From contig CAZTEB010000003.1 in the NCBI GenBank assembly GCA_964612735.1, positions 1 through 42,003 on the forward strand: a DNA stretch of 42,003 nucleotides. The letters run 5' to 3'. The DNA is from CAZTEB01 sp964612735 (GTDB lineage Bacteria > Patescibacteriota > Microgenomatia > UBA1400 > PJMF01). Below are positions 18,332 through 25,971 of the stretch, piece by piece. Numbering within the stretch: the first letter of the stretch is position 1; the number at the start of each line of letters is the position of its first letter. A program made the position numbers and the translations under genes. The notes below the pieces were generated by a model. The model was not told the DNA's origin. It ran no database searches and worked only from the letters and a program-made list of their open reading frames with translations.

Positions 18332-20494
18332 ATGCCCAAGCTGCCCTTTTCGCTGCCGTTCTTGTCTAAAAAAGACCAAGATGAGCAAGATCCACAAGCT
18401 GCCGCCAATCAACTTCAACAGCAAAAACTCAAGGAGTTTGCTCAAGGTCTGGTCACTATTCAAGACATCGTGGCCCCTGAAGCTATCGAGGTAGATTTTA
18501 CGTACCAAAAAATCAACTCTACGTACACGCGGACGTTGTTCGTCGCCGGCTACCCTCGCACCGTACCCGCTAACTGGCTATCACCCCTTATTAACTATCC
18601 TCATCAGATGAACGTCTCGATGTTTATCTTTCCTGTGGATAGTAAAGAAATCATGGACAACCTCAAGCGAAAAATCACTGAGATGGAAGCTGAAATTCAA
18701 TCTGACATCAGGGCTGGCAAGATTAGCAACATCAATACCGAAGTTAAGCTTGAGGATGCTCGAGTGATTAGAGAGCAGCTTGCCAAGGGGGCTGAGCGGT
18801 TTTATCAATTTGGACTCTATGTGACTGTCCAAGCTAAAAGTTTGGAAGAGCTTGATATCGTCACCAAGAATATTCAGTCAACACTAGGTTCATTGCTCAT
18901 CGTCTCTAAAAAAGCCACCCTCCAAATGGATGAAGGCTTTAAAACCACGCTACCCATGGGTAGCGACAAACTTCTGGTGACCCGCAATATGGACACCACT
19001 TCATTAGCCACCACCTTCCCCTTCACTTCTTCCGAGCTCACTATGGAAACCGGCATCATGTACGGCATTAATGAGCACAATGACTCACTCGTGATCTTTG
19101 ATCGCTTTAAGATGGAAAATGCCAACATGGTCATTTTTGCTAAGTCTGGTGCCGGAAAGTCGTATACCGTAAAGCTCGAAATCTTACGACAGTTGATGTT
19201 TGGTCTCGATATCATCGTTCTTGACCCTGAAGAAGAGTATCGTGAGTTAGCTGAAGCAGTTGGTGGCGAATACATCAACTTTACTTTCGGCGGTGCTACT
19301 AAAATCAATCCCTTTGATCTCTCCAATATTTACGAAGAGGGCGAAAACGAACTAGGTCAAAAAATTATCTCGCTCCACGGATTGCTCAAAGTAATGCTAG
19401 GCGAAATGACCGATACTCAAGAAGCAATGCTCGATCGTGCTCTAGTCGCGGCCTACAAAGCCAAGGGCATTACACCTGATCCTGCCACCCAAACCAACGA
19501 ACCACCACTTATGGAGGATTTATACAAAGCCTTAATTGGTATGGAAAATGATGAAGCGAACAACCTAGCAGCCCGACTCGAAAAATTCATCACCGGCTCA
19601 TTCCGCGGTATCTTCGACCAACCCTCAAACTTTGACATCACCAACCAGCTCACCGTGTTCTCTGTCAAAGAAATGGAAGAGGAACTCAGACCAATTGCGA
19701 TGTACATGATCCTCGACTTTGTCTGGACGAGAATCAAGAAGAAACTCCAAAAGCGCTTGCTGATGATTGATGAAGCCTGGTACTTCATGAAACACCAAGA
19801 CAGCGCTTCGTTTATTCATGGCATGGTCAAGCGAGCTCGCAAGTACTATCTTGGCATCACCACTATCACCCAAGATGTCGAAGACTTTTTACACAACGAC
19901 TACGGCAAAGCTATCGTCTCAAACGCCTCAATTCAGCTACTCATGAAGCAGTCCACGGCTTCCATTCCCGTGTTGGCCGAAACGTTTTATCTCTCACAAG
20001 GCGAGCGACAACTGTTGGTTTCTGCAGACGTTGGAGAAGGCATCTTCTTCGCGGGTCAAAACCACGTAGCGCTTCGGGTTGTCTCTAGCGATGAAGAACA
20101 TCAAATTATCACCACCAATCCTGAGGAGGTGCTGAAGCGACAACGACAACAGGCTACCTCATCAGCAAGTCAACCTACCCCTCCATCACGCTCAACACTT
20201 GATCACAACAAAGCACGACGAGATGCCGTAGCTGCTGGCGAAAGCAGTAAACCTCAGTCAGAACTCAATCAACCAAGCTCTAATAGAATCAGCGCTTCTC
20301 CAGCCACTGGCGCAGGCACGCAACCAGCCGTCGCCCCAACTCAACGCGGACTCCAAACCGTCTTTCCCGAAGAAGCGAGTTCTCAACGACAACAATTCCA
20401 GGAAAAGAAACAGGGTTCTCAAGGAACTGGTCGTAGCGATAGCAGCAAGCACGTCCGCTACAGCATCGATGACTACGTACCACCAGAAAAATAA
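18332..20494 (+). CDS. virB4: VirB4-family T4SS ATPase
   Basis: The 720-aa protein has an N-terminal VirB4 region (VDFTYQKINSTYTRTLFVAG; PHQMNVSMFIFPVD), a Walker A motif FAKSGAGKSYTVK at about 268-280, a Walker B RLLMIDEAWYF at about 475-485, and the typical downstream segments GITTITQDVEDFL and GQNHVALRVVSS. It is a hexameric inner-membrane-associated ATPase that powers T4SS assembly or transport. After about residue 605 a Gln/Ser/Thr-rich disordered tail replaces the usual end and finishes with KHVRYSIDDYVPPEK. It is transcribed head-on to the fork coming from the origin, and lies 94 nt before dnaA. No VirD4 coupling protein is present in the window, so the system could be a conjugation, DNA-uptake or protein-secretion machine. 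Confidence 0.92.
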   Translation: MPKLPFSLPFLSKKDQDEQDPQAAANQLQQQKLKEFAQGLVTIQDIVAPEAIEVDFTYQKINSTYTRTLFVAGYPRTVPANWLSPLINYPHQMNVSMFIFPVDSKEIMDNLKRKITEMEAEIQSDIRAGKISNINTEVKLEDARVIREQLAKGAERFYQFGLYVTVQAKSLEELDIVTKNIQSTLGSLLIVSKKATLQMDEGFKTTLPMGSDKLLVTRNMDTTSLATTFPFTSSELTMETGIMYGINEHNDSLVIFDRFKMENANMVIFAKSGAGKSYTVKLEILRQLMFGLDIIVLDPEEEYRELAEAVGGEYINFTFGGATKINPFDLSNIYEEGENELGQKIISLHGLLKVMLGEMTDTQEAMLDRALVAAYKAKGITPDPATQTNEPPLMEDLYKALIGMENDEANNLAARLEKFITGSFRGIFDQPSNFDITNQLTVFSVKEMEEELRPIAMYMILDFVWTRIKKKLQKRLLMIDEAWYFMKHQDSASFIHGMVKRARKYYLGITTITQDVEDFLHNDYGKAIVSNASIQLLMKQSTASIPVLAETFYLSQGERQLLVSADVGEGIFFAGQNHVALRVVSSDEEHQIITTNPEEVLKRQRQQATSSASQPTPPSRSTLDHNKARRDAVAAGESSKPQSELNQPSSNRISASPATGAGTQPAVAPTQRGLQTVFPEEASSQRQQFQEKKQGSQGTGRSDSSKHVRYSIDDYVPPEK

Positions 20495-20555
20495 CCCCAC
20501 CATCAACGCTATTCCCAGTTGGAGCAACACATAACAACTTTCACCACTTGCACCA

Positions 20556-20577
20556 TGTGGAAAACTCTGTGTATAAC
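20556..20577 (+). promoter_or_regulatory. dnaA promoter with overlapping DnaA boxes
   Basis: TGTGGAAAA (20556-20564) is a near-consensus DnaA box, and TGTGTATAA (20568-20576) is a perfect one on the opposite strand. The second overlaps the -10 TATAAC (20572-20577), which ends 11 nt before ATG 20589. DnaA binding here would block transcription, so autorepression is likely. Confidence 0.65.
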
Positions 20578-20588
20578 TGCACAGCAGT

Positions 20589-22058
20589 ATGTCATATCAA
20601 CTCCCAGAACCAGAGGTAAACCAGATTTGGGAGCAAGTTTGCCAAGAACTCAAACCCCAACTTTCACAGGCTGTTTTTAACACCTGGGTACTTGGTAATC
20701 CCCTAACTGCCATCGAGCTCGTCGACGACGATAAAGCCACTTGCACCATCACCAGCCCCACCGCCTTTCACTCAACCAATCTCAAAAAAAGTTTGGGCAC
20801 TAAATTAGAAGACTCCCTACAATCTACACTTGGTCGTGAGATCTCGATGACGTTCACGATCGGCACGCCACAGCGCGCAAGCACTCCTCCCCCCACCCAA
20901 GCTGCGCCAACTAACACTACGCAATCAGCAAGCAAACCACCAAAGTCTCCACGGGTTGAAGACCTCTTCTCCCCCCAAACCATTGCTTCAAACGCACTCG
21001 ATCGCGCCAAAGTAGCAGCTCAGCGAGCCGGCCTACGTCCGGACTACACCTTTGATACATTTGCCGTCTCAACCACTAATGAGATGGCTCACGCGGCAGC
21101 CACCGCCGTTTCTCAGCAACCTGGCATGGCCTACAATCCCCTATTCCTCTACGGCGGTGTAGGAGTCGGCAAAACCCACCTAATGCACGCAGTGGCACAC
21201 AACATCATCACCAATGATCCAGACACCTCAATCATCTACTGCACGGGTGAGGAATTTACCAACGAGATCGTTAGCGCCATTCAAACAAAGAAGGCGCTGC
21301 GCTTCAAAGATAAGTTTCGAACCGCTCAGGTACTACTTCTTGACGATGTCCAGTTCATCGCTGGTAAAAACACCGTACAAGAAGAGTTCTTCCACACCTT
21401 TAACGCCCTCACAGCCCAAGCTCGACAGATCATCCTAACTTCCGATCGACCTCCGCACGAGATTAACTTGCTTGAAGAACGACTACGCTCACGATTTGAG
21501 GCTGGCCTAATGGTTGATATCCAACAACCCTCATTTGAACTTCGCACCGCAATTCTCCTCATCAAGTCTCAGGCGCTTCATATCTCACTCACCATGGAAA
21601 TGGCTCAACTCATCGCATCCAAAGTCGATAGCGCTCGAAAAATCGAAGGTATTTTGACGCGAATAAAGTCAGAGGTTGAACTCAAACAACGAGAAATCAC
21701 TTCGGAATTAATTGATGAAATCCTCCGGCTTGAAAGTAGCGCCAAACAACGCAAGCGCCTTAAAGTAACCCCAGCTGACGTCATTAAAACAGTGGCAAAC
21801 CACTATCACGTTAAACAAAATGCACTACGCGGAAAACGCCGAGTACAATCACTCGTAAAGGCACGTCACGTCGCCATGTATCTCCTCAAAGAGGAGCTTC
21901 ATATGCCGCTAACTGAAATTGGCCGCTGGTTCTCTAATCGCGATCACACCTCAGCTCTTCATGCCACCAGAAAGATAGAAGAACACGTCACACAAGATGA
22001 CATGCTTCGTCAAGAAATTTCAGCTCTAAGAATGAGTTTGAGCTCTATTAGCAAGTAA
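20589..22058 (+). CDS. dnaA: Chromosomal replication initiator protein DnaA
   Basis: The 489-aa protein has the complete DnaA layout: an N-terminal domain I (WEQVCQELKPQLSQAVFNTW), a Pro/Thr/Ser linker (about 95-140), an AAA+ domain with Walker A GGVGVGKTHLMHA (about 187-199) and Walker B VLLLDDVQF, and the C-terminal DNA-binding domain with the signature NRDHTSALHATRKIEEH (about 451-467). It binds DnaA boxes and melts the origin. The length is normal. ATG 20589 is supported by the promoter 11 nt upstream. DnaA boxes flank the gene on both sides, and dnaN follows after the origin. Confidence 0.98.
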   Translation: MSYQLPEPEVNQIWEQVCQELKPQLSQAVFNTWVLGNPLTAIELVDDDKATCTITSPTAFHSTNLKKSLGTKLEDSLQSTLGREISMTFTIGTPQRASTPPPTQAAPTNTTQSASKPPKSPRVEDLFSPQTIASNALDRAKVAAQRAGLRPDYTFDTFAVSTTNEMAHAAATAVSQQPGMAYNPLFLYGGVGVGKTHLMHAVAHNIITNDPDTSIIYCTGEEFTNEIVSAIQTKKALRFKDKFRTAQVLLLDDVQFIAGKNTVQEEFFHTFNALTAQARQIILTSDRPPHEINLLEERLRSRFEAGLMVDIQQPSFELRTAILLIKSQALHISLTMEMAQLIASKVDSARKIEGILTRIKSEVELKQREITSELIDEILRLESSAKQRKRLKVTPADVIKTVANHYHVKQNALRGKRRVQSLVKARHVAMYLLKEELHMPLTEIGRWFSNRDHTSALHATRKIEEHVTQDDMLRQEISALRMSLSSISK

Positions 22059-22359
22059 CACCGCTAGTTATCCACACACTGTGCATAACTCGTGCAAAAC
22101 TTCTGAAAAGCTTGTGTAAAGATGTGAGTAAAGTAACGACTAGTGTTTATAACTCCACAACACAGTGGAAAACAGTCCCCAATAGATTCACGCTTTATTC
22201 ACAATGACGACTGGTAAAAAGTAACAATAAAAAAAGTAGCATCAACTTGACTAAAAATGCACGTTTATTCACAAGTATTAACACCCTACTATTACAACTA
22301 CTATCTTTAATATAAGAACACTACGATATACTGTACCAGTTACCAAAAACACACTTAAA
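22059..22359. other. Replication origin oriC (dnaA-dnaN intergenic region)
   Basis: No gene lies in these 301 bases. There are perfect DnaA boxes TTATCCACA (22068-22076), TGTGCATAA (22080-22088, reverse), TTATTCACA (22195-22203) and TTATTCACA (22265-22273), plus weaker TGTGTAAAG (22113-22121). After the last box come a DnaA-trio-like tract (22286-22304) and AT-rich DNA (about 22305-22335), the probable unwinding region. The + strand is C-richer before this region and G-richer after it. A TATACT box (22327-22332) may serve dnaN. Confidence 0.9.
22286..22304. other. DnaA-trio-like element
   Basis: CTACTATTACAACTACTAT lies 12 nt after the DnaA box at 22265-22273 and borders the AT-rich stretch. 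It closely resembles the Bacillus subtilis DnaA-trio tract as I recall it (repeated CTA/TTA triplets beside a box), where DnaA loads onto single-stranded DNA during unwinding. Confidence 0.65.
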
Positions 22360-23466
22360 ATGAAAATTACAATATTACAGGAAACGCTAGCACAGGCGCT
22401 AAAGACTGTCGTAAAAACTGTTCCCTCCAAACCACAACTGCCAATTCTAGATAGTATCTTGCTCACAGCGACTAAACAGGGCGTAACGCTCGCCAGCACT
22501 GATCTCTATATGGGTACCACTGCCCAACTCAAGGCTACTGTAGAGCAAGAAGGAGTTATTGCAGTTCCAGCCCGAGTGTTTACTGACACACTCGTTGTTC
22601 TCGAACCTGGAGAAGTAACGTTGGAGTTACAAGAAACAACCCTAAATGTTACTACCCAGAAGACTTCTAGTACTATTCAATGCTTCCCCGCCGATGAGTT
22701 TCCCGAGTTTCCCAAACCCAGTGGTGAGAGTTATTCATTTACTAGTGAGGAGCTTGAGCGCATTGAGAAGTACGTCTCATTTGGAGTGGGTACTGATCAG
22801 GCGCGGATAGTGTTGACTACACTCTTATTTGAGTTTGGCGACCAGTTGCGTGTGGTAAGTACTGATGGGTTTAGGCTCTGTATATTAGACGTTTCTTCTC
22901 AGAGTTCGCAAGAGAGTTTCTCACTTTTGATTCCAGCTAAGGCATTGCGAGAGGTGCTTGGAATTGCACAGCAGCAACAGTTGAAACAATTAGATTTTAG
23001 TTACTCAGCTGAGCAAAAACAGCTCTATTTCGTGCTTGGTGAGTACCAAGTGTACACTCGGTTAATTGAAGGTGAGTATCCGCCATACAGAAAAATACTC
23101 CCAAGTGATTTTGAATCTCAAGTTGAGTTTGATGTCGTCACTTTTGTCCAGCACCTGAAGCAGGCGGGTGTGTTTGCTCGAGAGGCTTCTAATGTGGTGA
23201 AGTTATCGCTTCAAGAAGATGAGCTGGAGTTGAGCGCTACTTCGTCTGTGCGCGGTAGTTTTTCTGCGAAAATGCCGGTGGTGGTGCAGAAAGGCACATC
23301 GTTTGAGATTGCGTTTAATTTGCGTTATTTACTCGAGTTGTGTACGGCTGTAAAACCCGAGCGCTTACAGTTGCTCGTAAATGATAGCTTAAAGCCAGCT
23401 CTCTTCAGGGAGGTTGGTGTCGATGACTTTCAGTATGTGGCGATGCCATTTCGATTGAACGAATAG
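22360..23466 (+). CDS. dnaN: DNA polymerase III subunit beta (sliding clamp)
   Basis: The 368-aa protein has the three-domain clamp pattern. It begins MKITILQETLAQALKTVVKT with the typical PILDSILLTA segment, has PADEFPEFP at about 110-118, STDGFRLCI near 168, and ends with the family-typical FQYVAMPFRLNE. The clamp tethers polymerase III to DNA. It directly follows oriC. A TATACT box ends 27 nt before the ATG; no Shine-Dalgarno is visible. Codons shift within the gene from C-rich to G-rich on the coding strand, consistent with the composition switch at the origin. Confidence 0.97.
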   Translation: MKITILQETLAQALKTVVKTVPSKPQLPILDSILLTATKQGVTLASTDLYMGTTAQLKATVEQEGVIAVPARVFTDTLVVLEPGEVTLELQETTLNVTTQKTSSTIQCFPADEFPEFPKPSGESYSFTSEELERIEKYVSFGVGTDQARIVLTTLLFEFGDQLRVVSTDGFRLCILDVSSQSSQESFSLLIPAKALREVLGIAQQQQLKQLDFSYSAEQKQLYFVLGEYQVYTRLIEGEYPPYRKILPSDFESQVEFDVVTFVQHLKQAGVFAREASNVVKLSLQEDELELSATSSVRGSFSAKMPVVVQKGTSFEIAFNLRYLLELCTAVKPERLQLLVNDSLKPALFREVGVDDFQYVAMPFRLNE

Positions 23467-23500
23467 TGCAGTTGTCTTTACACTTAAAATGAGTCTTTTG

Positions 23501-23529
23501 TTGGAATCTGCTTTTTTGCCTGATATAAT
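23501..23529 (+). promoter_or_regulatory. Strong promoter of the rpmH operon
   Basis: TTGGAA (23501-23506), a 17-nt spacer and an extended -10 TGA-TATAAT (hexamer 23524-23529) form a near-consensus promoter. The -10 ends 9 nt before ATG 23539, so the mRNA has only a few leader bases. Confidence 0.75.
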
Positions 23530-23538
23530 ACTCCCCTT

Positions 23539-23691
23539 ATGTCAAAGAGAACCTGGCAACCAAAGAAAAAGAAGCGCATGCGAAAGCATGGATTTTTACA
23601 GAGAATGTCGTCTCACATCGGACGGGCTTTACTTAAGCGCCGTAGGGCTAAGGGTCGAAAACGCCTAACGGTGCGCAGACCTGGTAATTAG
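23539..23691 (+). CDS. rpmH: 50S ribosomal protein bL34
   Basis: A 50-codon gene encodes MSKRTWQPKKKKRMRKHGFL and a basic remainder ending KRLTVRRPGN. The motifs TWQPKKKKRMRKHGF and LKRRRAKGRKRLTV are those of bL34. It is a small basic protein of the large ribosomal subunit. Its stop codon overlaps the GTG start of rnpA by one base (TAGTG), indicating translational coupling. It is preceded by the strongest promoter of the origin region. Confidence 0.97.
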   Translation: MSKRTWQPKKKKRMRKHGFLQRMSSHIGRALLKRRRAKGRKRLTVRRPGN

Positions 23692-24011
23692 TGCTCAAAA
23701 CGTTTCCTCTTAGAAAACAGTCTGATTTTTTTACCACAGCTCGAGTGATTACATCAAAGCACTTTAAAGTATTTTGGCAGCAACAAGATAGTCAAACTTT
23801 TACACGAGGTGCTGTAATTGTCCCCAAGAAAGTGATGTCATTGGCTACGGCTCGACACACACTTAAGCGTCAATTGCTTGAGTTGCTACGTAAGCATAGT
23901 GACAAACTACAGGGATATGACCTAGTGGTGTATGTGTCGCGCCCCTCTGTTAATTCGACTAAGGAGCAGTTGCAAAGTGAACTTATTACACTTATACAAA
24001 AAATGTCGTAA
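23691..24011 (+). CDS. rnpA: Ribonuclease P protein component
   Basis: The 106-aa protein starts MLKTFPLRKQSDFFTTARVI, as RnpA proteins do, with the FKVFWQQQ and GAVIVPKKVM strands and a late YDLVVYVSRP strand. It assists the RNase P RNA in tRNA 5' maturation. The usual RNR motif (RNRxKRxxRE) is altered to RHTLKRQLLE, a marked deviation within the RNA-binding helix. The GTG start overlaps the rpmH stop, and its own stop overlaps the yidD start (TAATG). Position between rpmH and yidD is the classical one and makes the assignment secure despite divergence. Confidence 0.9.
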   Translation: MLKTFPLRKQSDFFTTARVITSKHFKVFWQQQDSQTFTRGAVIVPKKVMSLATARHTLKRQLLELLRKHSDKLQGYDLVVYVSRPSVNSTKEQLQSELITLIQKMS

Positions 24012-24202
24012 TGTCACTGTGGTTTAAGCTGTATCAGCGTCTTGAGTGGATGAAGCATGTAGTGCTCATGTCTCTTTTTGGGTATCACAGTGTGTGTAGG
24101 CATCGCCCAACGTGTAGTCAGTACACCCTGGAGCAGATGCAAACTAGTGGTACAATCGTAGGATTGTGGCGGGGTTTGCGCCGGGTCGCAATGTGTTGGT
24201 AG
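24011..24202 (+). CDS. yidD: Membrane protein insertion efficiency factor YidD
   Basis: The 63-aa protein carries the family core CRHRPTCSQYTLEQMQTSG and the following GLWRGLRRVAMCW, matching the CRxxPTCSxY...G...G...R pattern of YidD. The N-terminal helix (LYQRLEWMKHVVLMSLFGY) is amphipathic and membrane-associated. It is shorter than the common 70-85 residues because the C-terminus stops directly after the last Cys-Trp. It assists YidC-dependent membrane insertion. It overlaps rnpA by one base and lies 7 nt before yidC. Confidence 0.92.
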   Translation: MSLWFKLYQRLEWMKHVVLMSLFGYHSVCRHRPTCSQYTLEQMQTSGTIVGLWRGLRRVAMCW

Positions 24203-24209
24203 GGATACT

Positions 24210-24977
24210 ATGTCATTTGCAATATCACTTATTACTCACGTAATCTTAGAACTCTTTACGTTAACTGGTAGCTTGGGTGTGGCGATTATTATTTTTACAC
24301 TCCTAGTGAGAAGTATATTGCTTCCACTTACACTCCCCTCTCTGCGTGCTCAGAAGAAAATGAAGGAGCTGCAGCCAGAAATCTCTAAGTTGAAGAAGAA
24401 GTATGGTAAGGATAAGCAAGCGCTACAAAAAGCTCAGATGGAGTTGTACAAAAAATACAACGTCAATCCTCTTGCGGGGTGTATTCCTCAGTTAGTTCAG
24501 ATTGGATTTTTGATCTTACTGTACCGAGCTATGATTGTGTTCTTGGGTCAAGAAAGTATTGAGGGTGTAGTGATTGATCTCAGCTTCCTATGGCTTAACT
24601 TGGCTAACCCAGACTCTCTCTATATTTTACCTGTATTAGCTGGGTTGTCGCAGTTTGTACTATCACTCATGATTGCTCCAGGGGCTGAGAAGGATGATGT
24701 GGTGCCAAACTCGAGTAAGAAAAAAGCTGTTCAAAAAGCTAATGAGAAGGAAGAAGACTTTGCTGAAATGGCAGCGAGTATGCAGCAGCAAATGCTCTAC
24801 ATTATGCCAGTCATGACGGCAATTATCGCACTTCGCTTCCCATCTGGATTAGCATTGTATTGGGTGGTAACTACGGTATTTAGTGTCGTTCAGCAATGGT
24901 TTATCTCAGGCCCTGGTGGCCTAGTAGTATATGCGCAGCGAGCTCAAGTTTTTGCTCGCCGCTTTAGTTCAAAGTAG
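24210..24977 (+). CDS. yidC: Membrane protein insertase YidC/Oxa1
   Basis: The 255-aa protein is the short type without the large periplasmic domain of proteobacterial YidC. It has the first TM helix with VAIIIFTLLVRSILLPLTLP (the conserved Arg of the hydrophilic groove), the cytoplasmic hairpin (KKMKELQPEISKLKKKYGKD), NPLAGCIPQLVQIGFLILLY and the last helices IMPVMTAIIALRFPSGLALY and WVVTTVFSVVQQW. It inserts membrane proteins alone or with SecYEG. It is preceded by AGGGA four nt before the ATG. The order yidD-yidC-khpB is conserved in bacteria. Confidence 0.96.
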   Translation: MSFAISLITHVILELFTLTGSLGVAIIIFTLLVRSILLPLTLPSLRAQKKMKELQPEISKLKKKYGKDKQALQKAQMELYKKYNVNPLAGCIPQLVQIGFLILLYRAMIVFLGQESIEGVVIDLSFLWLNLANPDSLYILPVLAGLSQFVLSLMIAPGAEKDDVVPNSSKKKAVQKANEKEEDFAEMAASMQQQMLYIMPVMTAIIALRFPSGLALYWVVTTVFSVVQQWFISGPGGLVVYAQRAQVFARRFSSK

Positions 24978-24996
24978 TAAGTAGTTGGGAGTTAGT

Positions 24997-25470
24997 ATGG
25001 ATATTTCCACCTATGTCACACAACTGTGTCAGCACGCGGGCTTAGATGAAGCTGATGTAACTGTTGAGGTTGATCAGAAAAGTGAAGAGAACATGGTGTT
25101 TGTACAGCTTGATGTCCCACAAGATGATGTGGGGTTATTTATTGGGCACCGAGGGGAATCATTAGCTGCGCTCCAGCGGATGGTCAGAATTGTCTTTGGT
25201 GAGCAGTATCAAGATCAAAAGTTGGTCATAAACATAAATGACTATCGTCAAGATCGTCAACAGCAGCTAGAAGATAAAACTAGGGAGATCGCTGAGTACG
25301 TACTCGAACATGGTCGAAGCTATCGCTTTCCTCAGCTCTCTTCGTATGAGCGATTTATCATTCATAGCGCAGTTACGGAGTTACGTGAAGATGATCAATT
25401 TTCACAGCTAGAGAGTGTTTCTGAGGGCGAAGGCTCTGGTCGTCGCTTAGTTATTCGCTTAAAAGACTAG
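24997..25470 (+). CDS. khpB: KH-R3H RNA-binding protein KhpB (Jag)
   Basis: The 157-aa protein has a type II KH domain with the GxxG loop FIGHRGESLAALQ (about 47-59), then an R3H domain with RSYRFPQLSSYERFIIHSAV (about 106-125) and the end SEGEGSGRRLVIRLKD. The Jag N-terminal domain is absent. KhpB binds RNA and influences growth and cell-wall processes in other bacteria. I chose ATG 24997 over the in-frame TTG 24985 because GGGAG sits 7 nt upstream of the ATG. It follows yidC by 19 nt and precedes rnhA by 9 nt. Confidence 0.93.
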   Translation: MDISTYVTQLCQHAGLDEADVTVEVDQKSEENMVFVQLDVPQDDVGLFIGHRGESLAALQRMVRIVFGEQYQDQKLVININDYRQDRQQQLEDKTREIAEYVLEHGRSYRFPQLSSYERFIIHSAVTELREDDQFSQLESVSEGEGSGRRLVIRLKD

Positions 25471-25479
25471 TTGCGTAGT

Positions 25480-25899
25480 ATGGAATTGCAGATCAATACA
25501 GACGGTGGTTCTCGAGGAAATCCGGGCCCAGCTGCCATTGGTGTGGTGGTGTATCACCATAATGAAGTTATTCATGAGATTAAGAAAACACTTGGTGTGG
25601 CTACTAATAACGAGGCTGAGTACCAGGGTTTTTTAGTATCTCTAGAGTGGCTGCTTTCATTTCAAGACCTTAGTCAAGTTGAGAAGGTGGTGTGGAAGTT
25701 GGACTCCAAACTTGTGGTGGAGCAACTTCAGCGCAACTGGAAGATAAAAGAACCTCGAATGCGTCAGTTCGCTGAGCAAGCTTGGTTGTTACTAGAGCAG
25801 TTGAAGTGCGCCTATGACATTACCTATGTACCTAGGGCTGAGAATGCAGCCGCTGATGCCTTGGTAAATCAAGCATTGGATGCAGAGCGCTTGTCATAA
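25480..25899 (+). CDS. rnhA: Ribonuclease HI family protein
   Basis: The 139-aa protein has the complete RNase HI acid set: Asp in INTDGGSRGNPGPAA (start), Glu in TNNEAEYQGF, Asp in WKLDSKLVVEQL, and Asp in PRAENAAADALVNQALD. It degrades RNA in RNA-DNA hybrids, for example primers and R-loops. ATG 25480 is preferred over TTG 25471 because the family begins just before the first acidic strand. It is the last gene of the rpmH-yidC series; the next gene has its own promoter. Confidence 0.92.
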   Translation: MELQINTDGGSRGNPGPAAIGVVVYHHNEVIHEIKKTLGVATNNEAEYQGFLVSLEWLLSFQDLSQVEKVVWKLDSKLVVEQLQRNWKIKEPRMRQFAEQAWLLLEQLKCAYDITYVPRAENAAADALVNQALDAERLS

Positions 25900-25936
25900 C
25901 TTGCCGAGTGTGGTTGGTGTAGTTTCGACTTATCAC

Positions 25937-25965
25937 TTATCACTCACCTCCAATCGCTTTAAAAT
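25937..25965 (+). promoter_or_regulatory. Promoter of the DUF4012 gene (leaderless)
   Basis: TTATCA (25937-25942), a 17-nt spacer and TAAAAT (25960-25965) are followed by exactly 6 nt before ATG 25972. The block shares CACTTA and ATCGCT(Y)TAAAAT with the virB4 promoter at 18297-18325. Confidence 0.55.
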
Positions 25966-25971
25966 GGGTGT

